DNA from: Plasmodium brasilianum
Taxonomy: Eukaryota > Apicomplexa > Aconoidasida > Haemosporida > Plasmodiidae
Assembly: GCF_023973825.1 (NCBI RefSeq)
Contig: NC_090119.1
Location: 663,001-727,000 of the forward strand
DNA: 64,000 bases
Direction of reading: 5' to 3'
Of the stretch, positions 51,217 through 63,221 are shown piece after piece (position 1 is the stretch's first letter; every line of letters begins with the position of its first letter). A program made the translations under genes and the position numbers. Under the pieces are notes generated by a model, which had not been told where the DNA came from, made no database searches, and saw nothing but the letters and a program-made list of their open reading frames with translations.

Positions 51217-53429
51217 ATTTTGGCATTATTAAAAGATTAAAATAATAAATTAAATATAATTAAACATTAATATATATTATGTAGATATACTTTTTTTTTC
51301 TTTCTATAATAGTGTAATTATGATTGTCTTTATCTATGTAAAAGGATAAATTATCTCTACGGGTAATGAAAAAATATATAATTTTTCTACATTAATATAA
51401 TAATGTGTAGTTATTGTTTTATGTATATTTTCTAATTTTTTATTTTTATAAATATATTATATAAATAGTTAATTTTCTTCTAATGACGTATAAAAATTTA
51501 TGTATTTTATGTTTAAAATTACTAATTAATTTATATTTATGGCGCTTCACTTTTTAGCAAAAAAAAAATTACATGTTTTAAAAAATTTATAAGCCGGTTG
51601 CTTTGTTTGTTTTTGCTATATAGGTTTTAATTAGTTGTTTAAAAATTAATACTATATTTTCTTGTAAATGTATTAATTAAATTAATGTGATAATTTAATA
51701 CTAAGAATATGGAAGAAATCATAAGAGATAACAAGTTAAAAAATATATTAGATTTGCCTCTGTATATGTAAAAATATTTTAATTACATTTTAGACAATAA
51801 TTATGAACAAAAACAAAATTGATTTCTATAAAATCTTATAGATACGATTATCTTATTAGCTAAAAATACAATATATTAGTGTAAATAATAAAATTAGAAT
51901 AAACTCTTGAAAAAATAATATTGTATCTACAGGTGAATGAAATAATCATATGACATTAATACCACATATATATAAGAGAACGATTCACTTATGTTTTACG
52001 TGTTAAAGGAGAAAAATAAATATTTTATAAGGAAATTAATTTAATTGTATATTATTTCTTAATTTAGAAAAAATATAAATAATTTAGAAAAATATATATT
52101 ATTTTAAATAAAATGGTTCAAAAAATCTATTGAAATCATGCATGTTACAAAAAGAGGAAAATCCTATTTATAATTAATTGTTCAGTAAAATTACTTCATT
52201 CAATGAGCTTATTTTTATAATGTATCTGTGGGTTATTATATGTTTTAAATGTTAGGTGGCTTATATTGTATATTTAAATATTAGCTGTGAGTAAACTGTT
52301 AATCTATTAATTCATTGTAACAATTAAAGGATGATAAGTAGGAGTCTTTTAAAATGTCAGAATAAATGCACAAATATTGAATAACTATAAAAATTCGATG
52401 ATATTAAATTTTGTATTATTTCAACTTTTTTTTAATTTTTTAATTATTACCTTGGAGAAATGATAAATTTTAAATAGAAAAATAATATAATGTTATATTT
52501 TAGAGAATAATAATACTTTTTTGTATGTATAATTTTTTTATAATTACGATTACTAGGGTTATTATACCCAAGGAACATAATTATTGGGATATAATATATT
52601 TTTTTTGTTAAAAAAATTTTTAATAAAATATTATATTTTATATATTTATATAGGCTTATTGCGACATACTTTTAAAATATGTTTCTGCTATCTTACATTT
52701 TTAAGCTAATAAAAAAAATAATACATTCTTTATAAAAATAACAAGAAAATTACCAAATCATACGCTTAGGTAAATTATATTGTTATTCTTTCTTATTTGT
52801 TATATACATATTATACGCTATATATAATATTCTTATTTATAATTTTATTTCATTTGAATTATTCTTAAATTCATGTAAATGAATGTAATATTTATGTGAC
52901 ATTCTTAAGCTAATTCTCTTTTTTTCTCTTTCTTACTATATTAATAACCTATATATATACATTATTAATTAAAAAAATTATAAAACAAATTATGCGGATA
53001 ATTATGTACATTTTTCTTTTAGAAATAATGGCATAAATTAAACTTAAATAAAAATAACAATTTCCAAAAATTATTGTTAAAAAAAAAAGATTCGTTCATT
53101 GTTTTCTCATAAATAATGTTCTTTTTCTTAGGTTATTTAGTATATTATTATTAATATTTTTAAAAAAAAATGTGATCTATAAAATATTCTCTGTGTATTA
53201 GGAGTAACTAAAGAATGTACTATAATTAACATAATATAAAATACTTTTTTTTTCATTCATTATTATTATTATTAGTTTGTTATTATAATAAGTATTTTTT
53301 AAAAATATTTAGTTCTTCTTAAATATGTTAATGAAATTATAAATATTAATGGAATAGCATCCTCATAATTAGTGATTATTGTTATAATATGTAGAAAAAT
53401 GTATTATATATATGTTCTATACGTTCTAT

Positions 53430-53460
53430 ATTCTATATAAACGCAATATTTCTAAATATT
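53430..53460 (+). promoter_or_regulatory. Upstream box with 17-mer, gene at 53838
   Basis: ATTCTATATAAAC at 53430 (408 bases before the ATG) is followed by CAATATTTCTAAATATT at 53444 (394 bases before). This is the clearest example of the box shared with the genes at 10688 and 34139. Confidence 0.5.
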
Positions 53461-53837
53461 AAAAAATGGCATATATATTTTTTTTTACTTTTTTCTGAAT
53501 ATAACATTAAACAAAAATATTTAATTAGTAAACTATATTAAATAACTTGGTTATATATTTTGAATACATAATAATAAATTCAAATTATATTATTTTAATT
53601 ATATTAGTTCTTTAAAAATATAATTAAGATAAAAATTTTGTAATACATAATTAAATTTCTTTTCCTTTATAAAATTCGTATAATATATTATAGCTATATA
53701 CATTTTAATAATAATTTAGAAAGAACATATAAAATATTTTTTAGATGTATATATGGATTCGTTAGTTATTAGAAGAATATTATATTATTTTTAATTTGTT
53801 ACTTATTGAATATATCATAATATTAACTCTCTATAAA

Positions 53838-54740
53838 ATGGAACGAATAATAAGGTTTCTATTTTTTATTAAAATTACTGCGTTTATTTATTTAACCTGG
53901 ATGTGTCATGTTAACAATAATATGGTATGCTAATTATATTTAAGTTCCTAAGAATTATAAAAAAAATTTTTATTTTTATTTATGTTAATATTTTTTTTAA
54001 AGTTAGAATATACATTTTATTGAAAATATAATATATACTATTTTTCTTTTTATTAGAGGATATATAACAATTCTCAGAATGAGTACTCTAATCAAAGTAA
54101 AAAATTGTCTTCAAGAAATTATCGATTATTAGCAAAATACAAACAGGATAGTGATTCACATATTGTGTGTTTAAAAGAAGGAATACCAAAAAATAAGAAA
54201 TACGAAGAAAAATATATACCTTATAATGTGAGAAGTACCAAAGCAAAAAAGAAACAATCTAATAAATGTTCATTAAGTACAGCACAATATTATGTAGAAG
54301 TTATGGATAATAATAATGGAATTTTTGATGGAAAACATTTCCATTTTGAAAGAAAATGGATCCGAAAAAAAGATTATGATTATATTATAGAGAAAAATAA
54401 AAGAATATATGATATAGCTTTAAAAAAAATTAAATTTAGAAGTTATGGATTTGGCGTTACTTTATTTTTAATTTTTTTGTTGCTAGGAATAGGATTACCA
54501 ATATTAAAAGGACTAGAGTCAATGGAAAATATTCTAAAATATAAGCCATTTGAACGTTTTTATGCTTTATTAAATGAGAATAATCTTCTAGAAGGTGTTT
54601 TAACAGAAAAATACTTTTATGTGTTATTATTTGGAATGATTATCCTTATATTAGGTGTCATACTTATAATAGCTTTTAATAAGATATTAAGAAATAATGA
54701 AAAATACAATAAGATTAAGTTAATGACTCAGTTAAATTAA
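53838..54740 (+). CDS. Fam-m-like exported membrane protein, intact
   Basis: A two-exon gene of 256 residues: exon 1 at 53838-53924 (leader MERIIRFLFFIKIT...), intron at 53925-54056 (GTATGC donor, TTTTATTAG acceptor), exon 2 at 54057-54740. RLLAK is at residues 52-56. The fam-m signature GIFDGKHFHFERKW is at about 117-130, followed by IKFRSYGFG, a membrane segment at about 159-178, a charged loop of about 36 residues, a second membrane segment at about 215-236 and the tail RNNEKYNKIKLMTQ. It lacks the STFNK residues at the start of exon 2 seen in most siblings, having RIYNNS instead. It is expected to be exported to the red cell, function unknown. It pairs with the fam-l gene ending at 50338. 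Confidence 0.92.
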
Positions 54741-57656
54741 TAATAAATAATATGTATTTTTCTTTAAGGAAGTTATAAATATGAAGTAATACCTGTAGTA
54801 TCGCTGAAGATATTCTCAAAAAACCTATTTATATTTCATTGAATATTATAAATGAACCTATATAAGTTTTATATCTTTGTTGCAAAATAGTAATAATATA
54901 TAATATTAATGTTCTTCAGAAGTTGATGTTTTAATTTTCTTATGTGTGTATTTTAATAGGAAGTTTTAATTTAATTAAATATTGTGGTTGGATATATATT
55001 TTTGTTTATATAAATAGATTTTTATTATAATATATATTTTTTCATTAAAATGAATATACAATAATATAATATTATAGATTTATTGAACTTAAATAAAATA
55101 TACTGGTAATAGATATTTGCTACGTCTTATTTTAAATTATTTTTTAGTATAAAATGGTATTTGTACAGGTTGTTAAAAAATATAATGTGAATTTTAAATA
55201 ATAAATAATTGTGTTTTGTTCTTTATTTTAACGATAAAAGGTAAATATATTACATTACATTGATATGTGAGTATATACTTTTTTTACTTGGGAAAAAACT
55301 TAATATTTAATTTATAGTATAACTTTTATGTGATATATATTATAAAAAGTATTAGTTGTAAAGATATTTTTAAGATACTTCAATATTTCTTTGAATCACT
55401 TAAATATGAAATTATAAGTATATAATAAAATGTTATTGTTATTAATTATGGATTATTTATGATTACTCATCAGTGTGTGGACCTTATATTAGGACAATTA
55501 AGTGAAATCTATAACGAATTGTAATATGAGCTTTACTAATTGAAGTGATAATAAAATTTAAAAAAAAATTTATTAAATACATAATGTATTGAAAATAAAT
55601 AAAAAAATATAAGCTATTTTTATTTTTCATGTCTTTGGAATATTAGATTAATGAATTAAATTTAATCATATATTAAAACATAATATGAATAAACTTTTTT
55701 TTTTTTTTATAGATTTAAATTTCTAAAATACATTTAAAAATATAGAAATAATCATTATAAGCCATTAAAATGAATACATTTGGGGGGATATTACTTTATC
55801 ATATGTAAATGTATATTTGTTGAATTTTTTATAGTAGTACATAAATATATTAAATATTTAACATTATCTTTCATATATATGAGTATACAAATAATTTATA
55901 TTGAGTATTAATAATGCTATATTATATAAAGCGTTATTTTTTTAATTCAAAAAAAGCAAAAACTAGTTTTTTTATTTATAATGTATATACAGATTTTTAA
56001 GATTTAGAGTTATGCTTCAAATATTAACAGTTAGTTTATTTCCGAGAAATAGTCTGCATTTATTAGTATAATTTCAATTTTAGGATCATTCTTATATAAA
56101 CAATTATTAATTTCGTTAATTGCTATGGTGCTTCAGTAAATATGAAAATAACGAGATTTATATTTTAATTATTTCCCTTGCTTGCATATTGATTTATTTC
56201 TAATTTATAAATATTACGTAAATATCTATTATAAAGAAAATTGGAATCAAAAAAATACATGTATTTATATTAAAGAAATTAAAAATATTTAACAATAAAT
56301 ATTTTTTTTAAAAATAAGAAGAAAAAAAAAATCTTCAAGAATAAAAATAATTCCATGGAGTGCTCTAGAAAATAAATATATTAATATATTATCTTCATTA
56401 TATTAAACACAACTTATATGTTAATTTAATTTATTTTGTGATATTAATTATAAATTTGTATTTTGTATAAATTATTATGTGTTTAGCAATTTTATATGTA
56501 AAAATATTTATTTAATTCGTTAAAAATTTTGGTTGTTAGAACGATGAATAAGTGTAAAAAATAATAAACAAATGTTATTATGAATGTTAAAATATTTATA
56601 TATAATGTAATTAAAAGAAAAATTAATTATGTTTATTCAAGTAACATAATTTAGTAATTCAGAAAAGTTATTTCAAATCTAACAAATTTTTTTTTATCTT
56701 TTTTTTTCCTTTTTTTTCTTTTTAGATATATTAATATTTTTCCAAGTATATGCTTATTTATATTTTGAGAAGAAAATATAAATATGTAATTTTTATACTC
56801 TTAAATAATTCATTAAATAACAATAAATTTTATTCAGATTTATAATCAAAATATAATATTGCAAAATTCTTATACAAATATATAGTGCTAATTATTATAA
56901 TGCTTCTAAAAATATACGTATATTAATAGATTTTTAGTAACTATAAACGTTGTTTTATTAATATATAATAATTTATATAAGGAGATATATTTTTTATAAA
57001 TATATTTTAAGGTTTATATAATCTAACAAAATTTCATTTCAGAACTTTATATAACTTTTCTATAATTTTTTCTGTTATATTAATTTATATTATTTAAATG
57101 CAGAATGAATATTTGCATGACATGCTTAAATTTAGAATTATTTTATAAAAAAGTTAAAATTTTTGATAACTAACATTTGCATATATATTAATATATATTT
57201 TCTATATACTGCGCTTTCTTTAAAATATATGCATTATTTTTTCAATGATTAAATAATTTTCTATCTGATTTTACCTTGTATAATTTTGTTCTGCAAATAA
57301 TTTTTTTTTTTGTTTATATAATAAAAAAAAATTTACTGCAAATTTTTGTTTAAAAATTAAACCGAATAATTTAAGAATTTACGGTATAGTTGTATTTAAA
57401 TTTTTTTAAAAATAGTCATTTTTTTTTTTTTTTTTCTATAATAGAATTCTATATAAAAATTATACTGGTTTTAAATTTATTTTACATATGTAAAATTTAA
57501 TTCGAAATATATTTATATAACTTCAATTTACTACTTTAAAATAAAATAAATAAATCAAAAATAATAATATAAACTGTTTCCTTTATTATTTTAAAGATTT
57601 TGAATATAGTTAATATTTTCATTATTTAATATATTATGGGATTCTATAAGTATACA
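54741..57656. other. Gene-free interval
   Basis: A downstream-type box occurs near 55321. A T run followed by TTAG near 56715-56725 looks acceptor-like but leads into no open frame. Upstream-type sequence (TTTTCTATATACTGCG) lies near 57199, about 450 bases before the next start. Nothing coding is recognised. Confidence 0.55.
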
Positions 57657-58540
57657 ATGAAAGAAAATATTAAGTCGCTAATTTTTAATAAAACGTTTGC
57701 ATTTTTGCTTTTTATTTGGATGAGTTATGATATAAATAATGTGGTATAACAAAAATATTTCATATATATTCTTTTTTTTTCATTCTATTGTTTTATGTTT
57801 TATTTTTAATAATAATATTTTCTCAGTATGCAAACATATATTTTTATAAATTACAAATGATTATTCTTTTTTAGAGGGGTGTCATATCGTTAGATAAACA
57901 ACATGGCTATATTACTTTAAGAAGTAATAGGCTATTATTAGAGCCCTCACTTGATTTGGGATCAATTGAGTATTTAAATTATGACGATAGTAATTCTACA
58001 TTGCAGGACGAAGATATATATAAAAATGATCATGGTTATAAATCCGAAATAGGAGAATCAAGAAAAAGCTTTTTAAGTATAGGAGAATTGTATAAATTAG
58101 ATCGAAAAAAAAAGTCCTCATTACTTAGTAGAATGGATAAATTTTGCGAAAAATATATCTTTAATCAGTTAGATTCCATATATAAAGTTAAGGATAATAA
58201 GTTTATTAATAAAATGACTGCAAACAAAAAGATATTTAAAAAGGTAGTTTTAGCAGTAATTCCACCTTGTTTAGCTATGGGTGCTGGATTAATAATAGTT
58301 ACAGTATTAAGTTATTTATTTTGTAGTACTTTATTGACCAGTTTGTCATCATCTTTATTACTAATTGTACTTCTCTGATTAATAGCATGTATGCCAATCT
58401 TATCTATAATGTGTATTGCTTATATTTTCAGAAAATTTATGAAATATGAAAAAATCTATGAAAATAAACCAAAACTTACTCAAAAATTGTTAAAGCTTTT
58501 GTTTGGAAAAAATTTTAATATGGCATCAGAGAACATGTAG
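57657..58540 (+). pseudogene. Plasmodium exported protein gene interrupted by one in-frame TGA
   Basis: Exon 1 at 57657-57743 encodes the leader MKENIKSLIFNKT...; an in-frame ATG 21 bases upstream is possible, but the chosen start aligns with the siblings. The intron is 57744-57874 (GTATAA donor, TTTTTTAG acceptor) and exon 2 begins at 57875. Residues 48-52 are RLLLE, the only classical PEXEL (RxLxE) in the window. A polar region with SRMDKFCEKYIFNQLDSIYK follows, an architecture like the fam-l block, then a membrane segment at about 153-173 and a second hydrophobic stretch. A TGA at 58376-58378 ends the frame after residue 196, inside that stretch. The same frame then stays open to a TAG at 58538-58540, completing the membrane segment and a basic tail with KYEKIYENK. 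Everything else looks healthy, so this is a recent nonsense mutation, a polymorphic allele or a sequencing error. I do not know its family name. Confidence 0.8.
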
Positions 58541-61500
58541 TATTGTTTAAAATAACACGCTAATATAGGAAATATGAATACAATTATTTAGTATATATGA
58601 CGTCATCTACTTATACATGAATATATGCATATAAATTATAAATATGTATATTCTTAATTCCTAATGAAAGTGATCGTTTTAATTTTTTAATTTGTGTTTT
58701 AAAGAATTGTTTGAATATAATTTATTATATTGGAATAATATATATATGTGTATTTATGTATACTAGCATATATAATATATGCATGTTCCATAAAATTCAT
58801 ATAAAAATGGGAAGTTTCTAATAATTCGTTGAGTTAATTAGAAAATTTATAATGTTATCTATGAAAAGAACAACTATAATATTTCATTTCATTTTATTTA
58901 CATTTATTTGACCAACATGATTATTTCGTTAACTAGTTAATAAATTGTATGATTTTCCTTAAGTTAATTGTAAATATCTTTTTCTATATATTATAAAAAC
59001 AAATAAGTGTAATTATTTTTTTTAATAAGAGGTAAGTTTAATTATTATTTATTATAAATTGTATTATAAAAAATGGACAGTCGTACTCATTTGCTACAAA
59101 TAGGTTTTTAACACATATTTAACATTTTGAATGATTTATATAAGAAATTATAAATTTGTGATAATATAATATTCATTATAAAAATGAATTATATATAGAT
59201 GATTAATAATTCATGTAATCATAGATTATTAAAACCAAACTTACACTATATAAATATGATACATTAATTACTTAATATGTACATTTCAATAAATTTTATG
59301 AAAATTACATAAATATCTAATATATAGAAAAGTTATAGATAATATATATATATATATATTTTTGAATTAATAAAATATAATTATAAATATATATATAGTT
59401 TTACATTGTAATTAAAAATAAAATTTTGTAACAGAAACAATTGTTTTTTAGGTATAACTTTTTTAATCAGAAATAACTTGGTTGTTTAAGGTTCTAGTAT
59501 ATACTAATTTCCAATAAGCCAAACTACATGGTATAATAGAAAATATATTGTATCTTTTTTCTTTCAGTGAATTTTACTTTTTGTCTTATATTTATTTATA
59601 TAGTAAAATTTATATAATAATGTGCATATATAAACTCATATGTATTTGTAATCTTTAACTAATTTAAAGAAAATTGTTTTTTAAGTTTTCCTAAATATAA
59701 TTTGGAATAATTTAAGAATCTAGCATAAAATATATTCATACATAGTAATAGGTAGTTGCACACATTCAATTGCATAGTAAACATTTTAGTGACTTTAAAA
59801 TGATTAAATTAACATTCTTTTTAAAAGGACAGCACTTTAAAGAATTATTTAACTTATTTTGTGGAATTATTAACAAATTATATTCATCACATCTAGGATG
59901 AAAATTAGGTTAGTGAAAATCCTTATATAATATTATTTTATTTGTTTATATATTTATGCATTAGTGATGAAATTAGATAAAATACAATTAATCAAGTTCA
60001 TTAAAATATGTATATATATTAATAATAATAAAAGGAAAACAGTACTAGTTATTATCGTACTTATTATGCGTTAATTAATATCTACTGCCACATATTAATA
60101 AAAGTTGTTTTTCAAAAAATTAACAGTGTTATAATGATCTGATAGTACATAAATAATAAAATTAAATTGTCCTAATATTATTCGTATTTGACACTTATGT
60201 TGTATAATGATACCTAAACATATATAAAAATGAATATTATGAAAGTGATCAATATAAAATTGTTTAATTCAAAAAATTTATATATAATAAAAGGATGATT
60301 ATATCTGAAAATAAAATCATTATGTGTAAAGTTGGAATAAATGTATACAAGAACGTACAATAAATAATTTATTACATTATATTATTTTGCATACATGAAT
60401 AAGTGTACCAAAAAGTAATAGTGCTATAAGATTACGTAATAAATATCAACTGTGATATTACATTATTATTAAATAATAAAAAAATTAAGTAATAAAATTT
60501 TTGTAGAACATATTTAATAGATATTTATTATTTATTACAAACAAATATGGGTTGAAAAACATTATTACTGTGTATTATTATTGTCTTGATCATTAATCAA
60601 AATAAAAAAATTAATATAATAATATAATAGTATTAAAAATTATTAAGCCCTTATGTTATATGATATCTTAGTGTAAATATGTCAACGTTAAAGATCAATA
60701 TAAATATATATAAAAACAAATTCACTTATAATAGACATATCAAACATGGAATAAATTAAATATCGTAGAAAAAAAAGAAATGGTTTACAAATGCCTCAAT
60801 TTTGTGAGAATATAAAAGATTTAAGTGATGTTTAATATAATTTAATTATGAAACCGTCAAATAATAAATCTTTTTAGGAATACTAAATATGGTTATTTTT
60901 ATATTAGACTATAGTTCGATTTATATTAGGAATAAATCTAGAATTATACTATTTTGGGAATTTTTATTTTTTTAATTTAAAATCAGTTTTATATTTAATT
61001 GTTTTCTTTCTTTTTTTCAATTTATCCTTTTTTTTCTTTTTTGTGATAAAATTTAATATGAAAATGTTTCTTTTATAATTAGTATAACTTTTTGTGTATA
61101 TAATAATTTTGTAGCTTTCCCTTACCTTGTTATATACCATTTATTATAAAAATGTTAAGTTATATAATATTTTTTAAAATATATATTTAGCTAGAAAAAT
61201 AAATTTATTTAGCTCATATTTATGTATATATATTTTATATATATATACTTTTTGTGCTATGTTTTTATAAAAATATAAAAACACTTTTAGATTCGTTCAA
61301 AATTTTTCATCACAAAAGTAAATAGATTTATAAATAATTTTCTTCACATATATTATTAGAATATAATATTAAATAAAAAATAATTTATATGTAACATTTA
61401 TTTGGAAATATATTTAAATAAATTATTCTTAAAATTATTATTACTTAATTTAATGAATTTTAACCAAAATTATAATGAATTTTTTTTTTTTTAATCATAA

Positions 61501-62324
61501 AAATTAATTGATTTATTTGAATAAAACACAAGAAATTTTTTTTTTTTTTTAAATTTATTGATATATTATGTATAACAATAAAATGTATTTCCAGAATATA
61601 TGTTATATATAATATTATTAATTTATGATAAAGAAGCAAGGCTTTCATATGGATTACACTTTTGAAAATATAAAATTTCATGTTAAAATTATAATGAAAA
61701 TTCCATTTCTTACAATGTATTGTATTTCATCGAAAAATCCGTTATATATTAATTATTAAAAAATAAATTAGAATGAAATTCCTTTCTTAAAAAATTAATT
61801 TTTTCATTTATTTTTATAATTAGAAACATTTAATTATAAGAACTAAATTTTATAATATATACATTGCATGTACTAAAAATAGTAATAAAAACGAAAGATG
61901 ATATTAATAAAGTCTTAATCAGTTGTATTGTGTGTACCAGCTACAATTTGTACTTTTTATAATTTTGATAAATCTAATAATTAGAAATATTCAGATAATA
62001 GTTTTTTTTTTTTTTTTCAAAAATGTTAATAAAATATTATTTAGGAAGTTTGATATTAAATAATTATTTTATATATTTTGAGTATTTATTAATGAGCTTA
62101 AATTACATTATTTTAATTCAAATTAAGATTTTATTAATAACATTAATACAAAAATTTTATAGTTATTTTTCAATATTCCTTTTATGAAAGATATTAAGTT
62201 TTGTATGAATTATTAATAAAAAAAAATAATTTTTATTAATATAGATATCTTTATTATTAGATATATACTATAATGTTGTTAACGTTTTTCTAATATATAT
62301 ATTATAATATTATTAATTAACATA
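58541..62324. other. Long gene-free interval
   Basis: Only short frames are present. One at 60791 reads MPQFCENIKDLSDV and ends in TAA; FCENI is reminiscent of PIR proteins but is too short to call. A minus-strand open stretch at 61460-61681 is rejected. An upstream-type box (TTTTGAGTATTTATTAATGA) lies near 62077, about 248 bases before the next start. Confidence 0.5.
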
Positions 62325-63221
62325 ATGAAACCAAAAAATAAGTTAATGTTTTCTAATATAATTTTTATATTTATGTCTTTATGTTGGGTGTGCTATATTA
62401 GCAGGGATAAGGTATTCTAATATTATTTAAGAATATTTTGTATTATATTTTTATTGTTGTTTTTTTATTAATATATTAGATATGAATTAATTTATTTTTT
62501 CTTTAAATTACAAATATTTACATTTTTTTATTTTATTTAGAATAAGTTTAATATATCTTTGGACGAAAACTACAATCTTCGTAAAAAGCTAGATAGAAGA
62601 ACATGTAGATTATTATCAAAATATAAGCCTATTAAGGATTCAATTACTGTATTATTAAAAGAAAATATTTCAAATAATGAAAAATACAAAGAAAAATATG
62701 TATTAAACGATGTTGAATTAACAAGGGGAAGAAATATACATCCAAGTAAAAGTTCATCAAATAATATAGAATACTATGAAAATTCTAGGAAAAGTAAATC
62801 TTTAGTATGCCCAAGAAAAGATCCACATTTTGGAAAAAGAATATTAGACAAAATATATTATTCAAATAATGTTAGGTGTGCTGCGAATTCTGATTTTAGT
62901 TTTTTAAAAAGGTGTAGAACAAACAAAATATACTTTTTATATGCTTTATTTATATTATTCGTAGCACGTATATTACTAACAATTCCTTCAATAGATTTTA
63001 CTAAATGGGATGTTAATTATATATCTTCGAATTGGGCATTACCAGTAGAAATTGTAGGCACTATATTGACTTTAATATTTTTATTAATATTTATTTTAGT
63101 CTGCAGAAAGATTAAAAAATACGATAAAATGCTGCATGTAAAAAGTGAAATTAATAATAGTCAATATAATCATTTCCATAAAATAGGCTCACAAAAACAT
63201 TGTTACCAATTTTTTTTTTAG
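62325..63221 (+). CDS. Plasmodium exported protein, third family (LDKIYY type)
   Basis: A two-exon gene of 255 residues: exon 1 at 62325-62411 (leader MKPKNKLMFSNI...), intron at 62412-62540 (GTATTC donor, TTTTATTTAG acceptor), exon 2 at 62541-63221. RLLSK is at residues 52-56. The signature HFGKRILDKIYYSNNVR is at about 125-141 and SDFSFLKRC follows. Membrane segments lie at about 161-178 and 196-217, and the tail is CRKIKKYDKMLHVKS. It aligns along its length with the gene at 23050 but has about 14 more residues, mostly a C-terminal extension ending HCYQFFF. The last codons run into a T tract, so the extension could come from slippage past an older stop. Export to the infected red cell is expected, and the function is unknown. 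Confidence 0.87.

Larger units (their letters stand above)
50339..53837. other. Gene-free interval
   Basis: GAGTTTTATGAGAAACATAA near 50913, about 575 bases past the stop, is the shared downstream box. A (TA)n(GATA)n microsatellite lies at about 51186-51216. Promoter-like boxes lie near 53415-53460 and 53557-53605. No coding sequence is recognised. Confidence 0.6.

Noticed and set aside
60791..60835. Short frame MPQFCENIKDLSDV, PIR-like by eye
   Set aside because: Too short; FCENI alone is not enough to call a PIR relic.
61460..61681. Minus-strand 73-codon stretch
   Set aside because: Contains poly-Lys and poly-Ile from homopolymers; no splice or family evidence.
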